DNA of 64,000 nucleotides from Christiangramia sp. (GTDB taxonomy: Bacteria > Bacteroidota > Bacteroidia > Flavobacteriales > Flavobacteriaceae), in assembly GCF_029937855.1 (NCBI RefSeq), contig NZ_JAPYPC010000023.1:1-64000 (forward strand), written 5' to 3'. The notes below the pieces were generated by a model. It ran no database searches, was not told where the DNA came from, and saw nothing but the letters and a program-made list of their open reading frames with translations. The position numbers were made by a program, and so were the translations under genes. Numbering within the stretch: the stretch's first letter is position 1; every line of letters starts with the position of its first letter. Below are positions 47,001-55,095 of the stretch, piece by piece.

Positions 47001-47741
47001 CTAACTGAGTTGCTCACTTGTTTTTCCAAATCTTCTTTCTCTGTTTTGATAGTTGTATATGGCTTCATAGAGATCTTCCCTTCGGTAGTCCGGCCATAAG
47101 ATTTTCGTAAAATACAATTCTGCATAAGCAATCTGCCATAACAGGAAGTTGCTTATGCGTTGTTCACCACTGGTGCGGATTAAAAGATCCACATCTGGTA
47201 AATTTCGGGTGTAAAGATGCTCATTTATAACTGATTCATCAATAGCATTTTCAGATAATTCTCCACTTTTAACCTTCGTTGCGATTTGCGTTATGCAACT
47301 GGTGATTTCCTCGCGACTCCCGTAACTTAATGCCAGGGTTAAGGTCATATGGGTATTATCTGCAGTTTTTTTAATCACATCCAGTAATTCCTGTCTGGCT
47401 TTCTTTGGAAGGCTGGCTATATTGCCTATGCAATTAAGCTTAATGTTGTTCTCCTTTAAAGTTTTTATTTCTTTTTTCAGGGAGGAAACAAGAAGTTTCA
47501 TTAAAGTATCCACCTCAAGTTTTGGTCTGTTCCAATTTTCCGTAGAAAATGCATAGAGCGTTAGATTTTTCACTCCAATTTCTGCACAGCCTTCAACAAT
47601 ATCCCTTACTGCTTTGGTGCCTTCTTTATGCCCTGAAGCCCTAAGGAAACCTTTTTGTTTAGCCCAACGACCATTACCATCCATTATGATGGCGATATGT
47701 GCGGGTAACTTATTAAGGTTTAAATTGTCTCTATATTTCAT
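47001..47741 (-). CDS. uppS: Isoprenyl transferase (undecaprenyl diphosphate synthase)
   Basis: Cytosolic cis-prenyltransferase of 246 residues that makes undecaprenyl diphosphate, the lipid carrier for peptidoglycan and surface glycans. The catalytic aspartate lies in IIMDGNGRWAKQKG near residue 21, with the C-terminal signature LIRTSGEQRISNFLLWQIAYAELYF near 195. It is separated from porG by zero bases and from bamA by 7, so it is firmly in the operon. Confidence 0.96.
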   Translation of the reverse strand: MKYRDNLNLNKLPAHIAIIMDGNGRWAKQKGFLRASGHKEGTKAVRDIVEGCAEIGVKNLTLYAFSTENWNRPKLEVDTLMKLLVSSLKKEIKTLKENNIKLNCIGNIASLPKKARQELLDVIKKTADNTHMTLTLALSYGSREEITSCITQIATKVKSGELSENAIDESVINEHLYTRNLPDVDLLIRTSGEQRISNFLLWQIAYAELYFTKILWPDYRREDLYEAIYNYQNRERRFGKTSEQLS

Positions 47742-48440
47742 TTAAAAGCAATAACATGGCCTTCGCCCAAATGTAAATGTGAATGTTATACCGGTAAAAA
47801 CATACCAGTCATCTGTATTTCTATTTCCAAATTCAGCGGCTGGCTCTCTTCTGCCTAATAATTCCTCAGGCCAGCTACCGTCTAAATTGTCACTAAAGGT
47901 ATATCTTGCACCAATTTCTATGGCTCCAATAATGTGCTCTGTTACTGCCTCTTTATACCCCATCACCATGGGAATTGCAAATTCCCAATTGGTGCCTTCA
48001 TTTACTAAATTATTGGCCCTCCCGTTCTTAAGCCAAAGATGATCTGCCCTAAAATACGTGATACCCGTATATAAATAGGGAGTGCTTTGAGGCAAGGGTT
48101 CGCTAAGGTCAAAATCAAAAAAATTAAATTCCAGTCCTAAGGAAGCTTCGGCAATAGTATTTTCGAAAGAATAACCTCGTTGTTGTCTCCTTGTGTCGTT
48201 AGATTTTTCATCATCTGCAGCAATTTCTGCGTAAAGAAGACTTAATCTTAATGCATGCCTCGAGCTTCTGTTCCATTTGGCAATTAAACCTCCCACGGGT
48301 GTATTCGGGAGGATATAATTGGTTTTTCCCACATCTCCAATAAAATTTGCGCCGCCGGCAAAGGCCCCTATCTCAAATCTTTGAGCGTAGGAATTGATCG
48401 ATAAAAATGCCATTACCACAAATGCGATTAGGTACCTCAT
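47742..48440 (-). CDS. porG: PorG-like outer-membrane protein (DUF6089)
   Basis: Predicted outer-membrane barrel of 232 residues with a signal peptide ending NSYAQ (about 19). In Porphyromonas, PorG (PG0189) is an outer-membrane component of type IX secretion that contacts the PorK/PorN rings and is encoded directly before uppS and bamA; I recall this order from the literature. The gene here has the same position, size and DUF6089-like features (FEIGAFAGGANFIGDVG; the closing FTGITFTFTFGRRPCYCF). The identification therefore rests partly on gene order. It has a strong promoter and is the first gene of the operon. Confidence 0.75.
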   Translation of the reverse strand: MRYLIAFVVMAFLSINSYAQRFEIGAFAGGANFIGDVGKTNYILPNTPVGGLIAKWNRSSRHALRLSLLYAEIAADDEKSNDTRRQQRGYSFENTIAEASLGLEFNFFDFDLSEPLPQSTPYLYTGITYFRADHLWLKNGRANNLVNEGTNWEFAIPMVMGYKEAVTEHIIGAIEIGARYTFSDNLDGSWPEELLGRREPAAEFGNRNTDDWYVFTGITFTFTFGRRPCYCF

Positions 48441-48457
48441 AGGTTTTCAAAAGTTTG

Positions 48458-48486
48458 CAAATATAACAATTCTGCTCGCTCTGCAA
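48458..48486 (-). promoter_or_regulatory. Promoter of porG-uppS-bamA-skp-skp
   Basis: On the minus strand TTG (48486-48484), an 18-base spacer and TATATTTG (48465-48458) form a near-perfect promoter. The predicted start is about 15 bases before the porG ATG. Confidence 0.7.
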
Positions 48487-48540
48487 TAATTTGAACAGAT
48501 TTGTACATACGTATAAACAGTTTTTGAAAGTTTTTATTGC

Positions 48541-49425
48541 TTAATTACGTTTGTCCTCACCCCAGAGTAATTTTTTTCTGAGCGTGTTTAAGAAACTATC
48601 TTCCTGTAATTCCACAAAATTTATAGTGTAAGGGGCCTTTTTTATAATGATCTCGGTATCGTTTTGCAGGGTAGCGATTCTGGAATCCATAGAGACTAAA
48701 TGTTCTTTTCCCCTACCAGAGACTTTTAGCTTTATACTGGTGTGGTCCCTTATAACTAGAGGTCTTGCGTTTAAATTATGAGGGGCAATGGGAGTGATCA
48801 CCAGCGAATCTGCATCTGGGGTAATTACCGGACCACCGCAACTTAAAGAGTAGCCTGTAGATCCTGTGGGTGTGGAAATAATTAATCCATCGGCCCAATA
48901 AGAAGTGAGGTATTGATCATCCAGCCAGGTATCTACGGTAATCATGGAAGTGGTGTTTTTTCTGCTAACCGCAATTTCATTTAATGCGATATGGGAAAAT
49001 ACCGGGTCATGATTTTTAGGATTGGTTTGCATTGTTAAAACCGATCGCGGGGAAAGGCTGAACTTTTTTTCTAAAATTTCTCCTAAAGTGCTTTCTATTT
49101 GCTCTTTCTGAATAGTTGCCAGAAACCCGAGCCTTCCCGTATTAATTCCAACAATGGGAATATCCAGATTCCGAATATAATTGATGGATTTTAAGATAGT
49201 TCCATCGCCACCAATACAAAAGAAAAGGTCAAACGAGTTGTCCAGCTCTTCAAATGCACTAAAGTGTTTATAATCCTTTTCAATTCTGTTATTGCTATGA
49301 ATAAGTTTAAGAAAATCTTCTTCAATAAAAACTTCGATGTTCTTTTGATCCAGCAATTCTAGAAGCTGGCCAATATATTGAGCTGCATTGGTGTGATAAA
49401 ACTGACCGTAAATGCCTATTTTCAT
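48541..49425 (-). CDS. nadK: NAD kinase
   Basis: Cytosolic enzyme of 294 residues that phosphorylates NAD to NADP. It has the GGDGTIL motif near residue 72, GINTGRLGFLA near 98, the NE-region HIALNEIAVSR near 150 and the glycine-rich ADGLIISTPTGSTGYSLSCGGP near 180. The ATG lies 3 bases after the CBS-protein stop, so the two are co-transcribed. The porG promoter lies 55 bases past its end, separating it from the envelope operon. Confidence 0.96.
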   Translation of the reverse strand: MKIGIYGQFYHTNAAQYIGQLLELLDQKNIEVFIEEDFLKLIHSNNRIEKDYKHFSAFEELDNSFDLFFCIGGDGTILKSINYIRNLDIPIVGINTGRLGFLATIQKEQIESTLGEILEKKFSLSPRSVLTMQTNPKNHDPVFSHIALNEIAVSRKNTTSMITVDTWLDDQYLTSYWADGLIISTPTGSTGYSLSCGGPVITPDADSLVITPIAPHNLNARPLVIRDHTSIKLKVSGRGKEHLVSMDSRIATLQNDTEIIIKKAPYTINFVELQEDSFLNTLRKKLLWGEDKRN

Positions 49426-49428
49426 AAA

Positions 49429-50085
49429 TTATATATTCAGGTATTTATCCAGGTATTTTGAACGATCTTTCAGGTTTTTGTTGAAGGCGTCTTCCTGGTG
49501 TTCTGAAATTATAAGATAGCCATATCTCCTAAATGACTGTATGATCTCGTTCATGCCCGAAGGAGTAATTTTTAATGTGATCTCGGCCATATCATTTTCT
49601 ATTTTAGAGACAAAAGCCCCTAAAAGGTGCGCATTGTTTGATTCTACTATTTGGCTTACCTCACCAAAGGTATAATCTTTAAAAGCTTTTTCAATAACGA
49701 GGATATTACCGGGTTCGTGGAGAAAAGGAGTTTCTTTAAAAAGAGAAATCATCTCATTTAATTCAACATAGCCTAAATACGAGTTGTCTTCATCTAATAC
49801 CGGTAGAATATTAGAGTTGTTTTGCGCAAAGGTTTCCAGGCTGTCTAACCAGTAATTTCCTTCCTTCACAAAAAAGCCTTCCAGGGCATAACGATACTCA
49901 TCTAAAGATTTATCATTATCAAAACATCTTACGTCATTTTCTGAGATGCATCCAATATAAGTCCCTTCACTCTCTACGGGGAGGTGTGTAAAGGTTAACT
50001 GGTTAAAAAGCTTCTGAACATCACCAATTTTCTCGGTGAGATTGATGATCCCAACATCATTTAATATGTATTCTTTCAAACTCAT
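49429..50085 (-). CDS. CBS-domain protein
   Basis: Cytosolic protein of 218 residues with a tandem pair of CBS motifs (about 1-60 and 62-125: LPVESEGTYIGCISENDVR; LPVLDEDNSYLGYVELNEMI), followed by an ACT-like C-terminal part (ITLKITPSGMNEIIQSFRRYGYLIISEH). CBS pairs bind adenine nucleotides and sense energy status. Tight coupling to nadK suggests that it reports nucleotide levels to NAD kinase or its pathway; that is inference. It is divergent from pdxJ. Confidence 0.85.
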   Translation of the reverse strand: MSLKEYILNDVGIINLTEKIGDVQKLFNQLTFTHLPVESEGTYIGCISENDVRCFDNDKSLDEYRYALEGFFVKEGNYWLDSLETFAQNNSNILPVLDEDNSYLGYVELNEMISLFKETPFLHEPGNILVIEKAFKDYTFGEVSQIVESNNAHLLGAFVSKIENDMAEITLKITPSGMNEIIQSFRRYGYLIISEHQEDAFNKNLKDRSKYLDKYLNI

Positions 50086-50127
50086 TTTATCAAATCCTTT
50101 TATGCAAATTAATTAAAATAAAATTCA

Positions 50128-50155
50128 TTGAAGCAGACTGCACTTTGTATTTTTG
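50128..50155 (+). promoter_or_regulatory. Promoter for pdxJ
   Basis: TTG at 50128-50130, a 17-base spacer and TATTTTTG at 50148-50155 give a consensus promoter with a leader of about 15 bases to the ATG at 50175. Confidence 0.7.
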
Positions 50156-50174
50156 TTAATAAAACGAGCTAATA

Positions 50175-50888
50175 ATGACGAAATTAAGCGTAAATATTAA
50201 TAAGATCGCCACTTTAAGAAATGCCCGTGGTGGAAATATGCCCAATGTTTTAGAAGCTGCCAGGAATATAGAATCTTTTGGTGCTGAAGGCATTACAGTC
50301 CATCCCCGGCCAGACGAAAGGCATATACGTTATGCCGATGCCCGGGAGCTAAAACCTGTTCTTGCTACGGAATTTAACATTGAGGGAAAACCAATTCAAC
50401 AATTTATAGATTTGGTAATGGAGGTAAAGCCTGCCCAGGTTACCCTGGTTCCAGATGCAGAAGATGCCATCACTTCAAATGCGGGGTGGAACACCATAAA
50501 ACATCTTGATTATTTAAAAGAAGTTATTGCTGAATTCAATTCAAAAGGGATACGTACTTCCATTTTTGTAGATCCGGTTCAGGAAATGATTGAAGGAGCT
50601 GCCAAAACCGGTACCAATAGAATAGAATTATATACCGAAGCTTTTGCTGTAGATTACGAGAAAGGAAATCCATATGCGGCCAAACCGTATACTGAATGTG
50701 CCGAATTAGCCCATAGGCTTGGCCTGGGTATAAATGCCGGCCACGATCTCTCATTACAGAACATCCGGTTCTTTAAAGAAAATGTTCCCTATCTGGATGA
50801 GGTTTCAATTGGGCATGCTTTGATTTCAGAAGCACTTTATCTAGGTTTGGAAAAAACGATTCAGCAATATTTAAATTTATTGAAATAA
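50175..50888 (+). CDS. pdxJ: Pyridoxine 5'-phosphate synthase
   Basis: Cytosolic TIM-barrel enzyme of 237 residues that condenses 1-deoxyxylulose 5-phosphate and 3-amino-2-oxopropyl phosphate in vitamin B6 synthesis. The opening [17 protein letters not shown], the [12 protein letters not shown] motif near residue 40, the [17 protein letters not shown] segment and the closing [22 protein letters not shown] are diagnostic. It has a strong promoter, and the esterase gene begins directly after its stop. Confidence 0.97.
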   Translation: MTKLSVNINKIATLRNARGGNMPNVLEAARNIESFGAEGITVHPRPDERHIRYADARELKPVLATEFNIEGKPIQQFIDLVMEVKPAQVTLVPDAEDAITSNAGWNTIKHLDYLKEVIAEFNSKGIRTSIFVDPVQEMIEGAAKTGTNRIELYTEAFAVDYEKGNPYAAKPYTECAELAHRLGLGINAGHDLSLQNIRFFKENVPYLDEVSIGHALISEALYLGLEKTIQQYLNLLK

Positions 50889-51650
50889 ATGAAATTACAT
50901 TCATTAATATTAGGAGAAGGGAAGCCGCTATTGATCCTCCACGGATTTTTGGGTATGAGTGATAACTGGAAAACTTTAGGAAAGAAATTTGCCGATGATG
51001 GTTTCCAGGTTCATCTTATAGATCAAAGAAACCATGGGAAAAGTCCGCATAGTGATGAATTTTCTTATGAGTTAATGGCTAATGATATTGTAGAATACTG
51101 CGAACAGAACGATTTGGATGATATTACTGTAATTGGCCATTCTATGGGTGGGAAAACAGCTATGTTGCTGGCTTGCGAGAATGAGGCGCTGGTGAAGAAA
51201 TTAATTGTAGTAGATATAGCGCCCAAATATTATGCCCCGCATCATCAGCAAATATTAAAAGGACTAACGGCTCTGGACGAAGCCCGGCTTACTTCCAGGG
51301 GAGATGCTGAAGACTTTTTAAAAGAATATATATCTGAAACCGGTGTTAGGCTCTTTCTTCTGAAGAATCTCTATTGGAAAACTAAAAAACAACTCTCGTT
51401 AAGGATGAACCTGGATGCCTTAAAGGCAAATATCGAACAGATTGGGAGGGCACTTCCTCAGGATGCCGTTTATAAAAAACCAGTTCTGTTTATCAAAGGG
51501 GAACTTTCAAATTATATAGGAGAAGAAGAGGAAGACCTAATAAAAAAGCATTTTCCGAAAGCTGAAATAGAACCTATTCAGAATGCAGGGCATTGGGTTC
51601 ATGCTGAAAAAATGGAAGAATTCTATCGTACTGTAATTCAATTTGTTTAA
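50889..51650 (+). CDS. Alpha/beta-hydrolase, YbfF-like esterase
   Basis: Cytosolic serine hydrolase of 253 residues. The oxyanion-hole segment ILHGFLGMSDNWKTLG lies near residue 17, the nucleophile elbow GHSMGGKTA near 85 and the catalytic histidine in NAGHWVHAEKM near 235. This arrangement matches E. coli YbfF, an esterase acting on short-chain and CoA esters. It begins in the base after the pdxJ stop, so it is co-transcribed, but no metabolic link to vitamin B6 is known to me. Confidence 0.9.
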   Translation: MKLHSLILGEGKPLLILHGFLGMSDNWKTLGKKFADDGFQVHLIDQRNHGKSPHSDEFSYELMANDIVEYCEQNDLDDITVIGHSMGGKTAMLLACENEALVKKLIVVDIAPKYYAPHHQQILKGLTALDEARLTSRGDAEDFLKEYISETGVRLFLLKNLYWKTKKQLSLRMNLDALKANIEQIGRALPQDAVYKKPVLFIKGELSNYIGEEEEDLIKKHFPKAEIEPIQNAGHWVHAEKMEEFYRTVIQFV

Positions 51651-51661
51651 AATCTTTCTAA

Positions 51662-51685
51662 ATTTATTATGTATGCATAATAAAT
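51662..51685. repeat. Perfect AT-rich inverted repeat upstream of the FadL-type gene
   Basis: ATTTATTATG (51662-51671), a 4-base centre TATG, and CATAATAAAT (51676-51685) form a perfect 10-base inverted repeat 12 bases before the -33 box of the next promoter. It may be an operator or, for the esterase gene 11 bases upstream, a 3' hairpin; no T-run follows. Confidence 0.45.
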
Positions 51686-51697
51686 ATGGATGAAATG

Positions 51698-51727
51698 TTG
51701 CGGAAAATCTATTTTGTGCTATTTTTG
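51698..51727 (+). promoter_or_regulatory. Promoter of the FadL-type porin and SGNH lipoprotein pair
   Basis: TTG at 51698-51700, a 19-base spacer and TATTTTTG at 51720-51727 match the Bacteroidota consensus. The leader is about 38 bases. Confidence 0.7.
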
Positions 51728-51765
51728 AAACGAGATTTTTTAGACATGTTAAATAAAATCATACA

Positions 51766-53022
51766 ATGATTATGAAAAAATTATTTTTACTTGGCCTGTT
51801 AATCCTGGCCGGCGCCACTACTTATGCCGGAGGTTACAGGGTAAGTCTACAGGGTCAACGAGGACTGGCAATGGGGCATACGGGTGTTGCCGTTATAAAC
51901 AATGCGGAATTGGCCTTTTTTAATCCTGCCGGACTGGTATTTCTTGAAAGCAAGATCAATGCTGCTGTTGGGGTGAGCGCTGTATTCTCTGATGTAGTAT
52001 GGCAAAATGAAGAGTTTGGGCAAAGTGCCAGGACAGATAGCCCGGTGGGAACACCTTTCTATGCTTATTTTTCTTATAAATTAAATGATAGATTTAGCGT
52101 AGGGCTTGCTGCTTATACTCCTTATGGGAGTTCAGTGGAGTGGGAAAAGGACTGGGCTGGATCACACCTGGTAAACGATATTGAATTGTCTGCCATTTAC
52201 GTGCAGGCGTTAGCTTCTTATAAAATAACAGATAATCTTGCTGTAGGTGGTGGGCCTATCTATGTGAGCGGTTCAGTAAATTTCAACAGAAATCTAAACA
52301 GAACACTTACAGATCTTGAAGGGAACCGTTCTAATGTGACCATCGATGCTTCTGGTGTTAGTGCATTTGGATGGTCTGCCGGAGTAATGTGGAGCCCGAT
52401 AGATAGCTTAAATATTGGGGTGAATTACCGTTCAGAAATCCTTGTGGAAGCTGAAGATGGAGATGCAGATTTTGAAAATATTCCTAATTCTCCTTTAACT
52501 CCGTTTGAAGATACTCGATTTGATGCTACTTTACCTCTTCCGGCAGAACTTACTGTTGGAGCATCTTATCAATTAAACGAACAATGGTTATTTGCTTTTG
52601 ATTATAACAGGACTTTCTGGGGAGTATATGAATCCCTTGATGTAGATTTTGCAAATCCTAATATTCCAGATTCAACCAATCCAAGGGAATATGAAGATTC
52701 TTCTATTTATAGGTTTGGCCTGCAATATACTGCCAATGAAATGTTTACTTTAAGAGCAGGTTATTATTTTGATGAATCACCGGTGCAATCAGGATATTTT
52801 GCTCCTGAAACTCCTAGAAACGATTCCAATAATTTCACCGGAGGTCTTTCAGTAAACGTAACCGATAAGGTGGCAATTGATGCTTCTTTCCTATATAGTA
52901 AATTTAAAGAGATCGATGAGTCTTACGATTTCTATCAGGAGAACGGTCAAAATGTTCCGTTCGAAGGGACTTATAAATCCAGTGCCTTTGTACCAGGTCT
53001 AGGTGTAACAATTAAAATATAA
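51766..53022 (+). CDS. OmpP1/FadL-family outer-membrane transporter
   Basis: Outer-membrane beta-barrel protein of 418 residues of the family that takes up long-chain fatty acids and hydrophobic compounds. A signal peptide (LFLLGLLILAGATTYAGG) is followed by the family opening YRVSLQGQRGLAMGHTGVAVINNAELAFFNPAGLVFL, which forms the N-terminal hatch. The barrel closes with SSAFVPGLGVTIKI. An alternative ATG (51772) two codons on is equally possible. The SGNH-hydrolase lipoprotein begins 7 bases after its stop. Confidence 0.92.
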   Translation: MIMKKLFLLGLLILAGATTYAGGYRVSLQGQRGLAMGHTGVAVINNAELAFFNPAGLVFLESKINAAVGVSAVFSDVVWQNEEFGQSARTDSPVGTPFYAYFSYKLNDRFSVGLAAYTPYGSSVEWEKDWAGSHLVNDIELSAIYVQALASYKITDNLAVGGGPIYVSGSVNFNRNLNRTLTDLEGNRSNVTIDASGVSAFGWSAGVMWSPIDSLNIGVNYRSEILVEAEDGDADFENIPNSPLTPFEDTRFDATLPLPAELTVGASYQLNEQWLFAFDYNRTFWGVYESLDVDFANPNIPDSTNPREYEDSSIYRFGLQYTANEMFTLRAGYYFDESPVQSGYFAPETPRNDSNNFTGGLSVNVTDKVAIDASFLYSKFKEIDESYDFYQENGQNVPFEGTYKSSAFVPGLGVTIKI

Positions 53023-53029
53023 ATTGACG

Positions 53030-54583
53030 ATGAAAAACTATTTTAAATATATAGCTATTCTTGCTTTAGGGGTTGTTTCCTGCGAGCCGGAATTAGAAAA
53101 CCCAATTGAAGACGGCGAAGTTTATAGTAATGGAGAGGCAGATTTTTCTAACTATGTAGCTCTTGGGAATTCCTTAACTGCAGGTTATGCCGATGGAGCT
53201 CTTTATATAACCGGGCAACAAAATTCATATCCTAATATTCTAGCAGAAAAATTTGCACTTGTACAGGATACAGAAGACTTCACTCAGCCTTTAGTCAGTG
53301 ATAATACCGGTGGTTTATTGTTAGGTGGTACTCAAATTGCCGAAAATAGATTTGTACTTGCAGGGGAGTCTCTCGCTACGGCCAGACCTGCCAGATATAC
53401 AGGTGCAGCGCCTACTACAGATGTAACGAAAAAATTAACAGACGGTCCTTTTAATAATATGGGAGTGCCGGGAGCTAAATCTTATCATTTGCTTGCTCCG
53501 GGATACGGAAGTGTTGCAGGCGTGGCCACGGGTGCAGCGAATCCATATTTTGCCAGATTTGCTTCTGCCGAAAATGCAACTGTGCTAGCTGATGCAGCAG
53601 CCCAAAATCCAACTTTTTTTACTCTATGGATTGGTAATAATGATGTTCTAAGTTTTGCTACTTCAGGTGGAGCAGGAGTGTATCAACAAAATGTAACCGA
53701 TTTTACCCAGTATGGCCCAAATGATATTACAGATCCAAATGCCTTTGCATTTGTTTATAACGCTTTAGTTAGTCAGTTGGCCGGAGGTGAAAATGGAGCA
53801 GAAGGAGTATTGATCAATATTCCGAATGTAGCTGATATTCCATTCTTTCAGGTAGTACCTACGAACGCAATTCCTCTGGATGCCGCGACTGCAGGTGCTT
53901 TAAATGCTCAATTTGGAGCTTACAATACGCAAATATTGCCAGGTTTGGTGCAGGCAGGGGTAATTACTGAAGCAGAAGCTAATAGCAGAAAAATAATTTT
54001 TGCTGAAGGAACTCAAAATTTTGTAACCCTGACTGATGAAGATTTAACGAATGTTTCCGGAATTTTACAACAGCCTCCTTTTAATTTAGATGCTCAAACA
54101 GCCGGACTCTTGGGACAGTTAAGGCAGGCTACAACTTCAGATCTTATCCCTTTAACTTCAGCTGGATTTATTGGAACTACGGTAAATAATAATCCTATGT
54201 TAGTCAATGGGGTTTCAGTTCCGTTGGGAGATCAACACGTACTAACTTCTTCTGAACAGCAATTGGTGGCTCAGGTGACTGCACAGTACAACGGTGCGAT
54301 ATCGGCTATTGCGCAGGAATTCTCTTTAGGTTTAGTGGATGCAAATTCATTGTTAAGTCAAATAGATTCAGAGGGTGGTCTCGTTTATCAGGGAGTGCCA
54401 ATTACTTCGCAATTTGTTACCGGAGGAGCTTTTTCTTTGGATGGCGTACATTTAACTCCTCGTGGATATGCGGTAATTGCTAATGAGATTGTAAAAGAGA
54501 TCAATGCAACCTACGGTTCGAATGTACCAGCAGTAGACGTGGGAAGTTATGGAACGGTAACTTTAAACAATAACGTGCAGTAA
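53030..54583 (+). CDS. SGNH/GDSL-hydrolase lipoprotein
   Basis: Predicted lipoprotein of 517 residues, with lipobox VVSC and the lipidated cysteine at residue 18. SGNH blocks are visible: block I VALGNSLTAGYADG (Asn replaces the Asp of GDS), block III LWIGNNDVL, and block V DGVHLTPRGYAVIANEI with the catalytic Asp and His. It is probably an esterase or lipase at the outer membrane. ATG 53030 is used rather than TTG 53024. Pairing with the FadL-type transporter suggests release of acyl chains from esters and their uptake through the neighbour; this is inferred. Confidence 0.88.
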   Translation: MKNYFKYIAILALGVVSCEPELENPIEDGEVYSNGEADFSNYVALGNSLTAGYADGALYITGQQNSYPNILAEKFALVQDTEDFTQPLVSDNTGGLLLGGTQIAENRFVLAGESLATARPARYTGAAPTTDVTKKLTDGPFNNMGVPGAKSYHLLAPGYGSVAGVATGAANPYFARFASAENATVLADAAAQNPTFFTLWIGNNDVLSFATSGGAGVYQQNVTDFTQYGPNDITDPNAFAFVYNALVSQLAGGENGAEGVLINIPNVADIPFFQVVPTNAIPLDAATAGALNAQFGAYNTQILPGLVQAGVITEAEANSRKIIFAEGTQNFVTLTDEDLTNVSGILQQPPFNLDAQTAGLLGQLRQATTSDLIPLTSAGFIGTTVNNNPMLVNGVSVPLGDQHVLTSSEQQLVAQVTAQYNGAISAIAQEFSLGLVDANSLLSQIDSEGGLVYQGVPITSQFVTGGAFSLDGVHLTPRGYAVIANEIVKEINATYGSNVPAVDVGSYGTVTLNNNVQ

Positions 54584-54610
54584 TATTAAATTTGATATAA
54601 AATTTAAAAA

Positions 54611-54638
54611 GGTCGGGAAACTCCCGGCCTTTTTTTTG
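54611..54638 (+). terminator. Intrinsic terminator after the SGNH lipoprotein gene
   Basis: GGTCGGGA (54611-54618) pairs with TCCCGGCC (54622-54629), one G-T pair and a 3-base loop, followed by nine T. Confidence 0.85.
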
Positions 54639-54668
54639 CAACTTTACCAAGAACCAATATTTAAAATT

Positions 54669-55010
54669 ATGAATTTTATATTAAAGCTATTACTAACAGC
54701 ACTTGCTGTGGTTATCCTCGCCAAGTTGCTTCCGGGAGTGAGCGTAGACAGCTATGTGACTGCGATAATCGTAGCCCTGGTACTTGCACTTTTAAATTTT
54801 ATAGTGAAACCTATATTAGTTTTGCTTACCCTTCCGGTAACCATCCTAAGCCTGGGATTATTTTTGCTGGTGATTAATGCCATAATCATCTTCCTGGCCG
54901 ATGGTTTTGTAGGAGGTTTTGATGTAGATGGCTGGCTTATGGCCATAATTTTCAGTTTATTATTATCTCTTATACAGTCAATCCTTTTCTCAATTCTCAA
55001 ATCAGATTAG
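54669..55010 (+). CDS. Phage-holin-4_2-like small membrane protein
   Basis: Inner-membrane protein of 113 residues with four helices (about 2-20, 28-48, 54-80, 88-110). It fits the Phage_holin_4_2 family (LLTALAVVILAKLLPGVSVDSY; ALLNFIVKPILVLLTLPVTILSLGLFLLVINAIIIFLADG, split here only by the loop). Despite the name, members are common chromosomal proteins with no known phage link, and no phage gene lies nearby. ATG 54669 is used; an earlier TTG (54636) lies in the terminator tail. Confidence 0.8.
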   Translation: MNFILKLLLTALAVVILAKLLPGVSVDSYVTAIIVALVLALLNFIVKPILVLLTLPVTILSLGLFLLVINAIIIFLADGFVGGFDVDGWLMAIIFSLLLSLIQSILFSILKSD

Positions 55011-55039
55011 ATTTAACTGAATTTCAACAAATTGAAACT

Positions 55040-55069
55040 TTGCAGACTTTAAGAAAAAACGTAATTTTG
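55040..55069 (+). promoter_or_regulatory. Promoter for tig
   Basis: TTG at 55040-55042, a 19-base spacer and TAATTTTG at 55062-55069, with a leader of about 22 bases to the trigger factor ATG at 55096. Confidence 0.7.
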
Positions 55070-55095
55070 CACTCCAATTTTTATATTAGATCAAA

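Noticed and set aside
46994-47131. Longer N terminus for BamA
   Set aside because: It lies almost wholly within uppS and would place 46 hydrophilic residues before a clear signal peptide.
54669-55010. Sign of a prophage from the holin-like family name
   Set aside because: The protein family is a common chromosomal one, and no other phage gene, integrase or attachment site is nearby.
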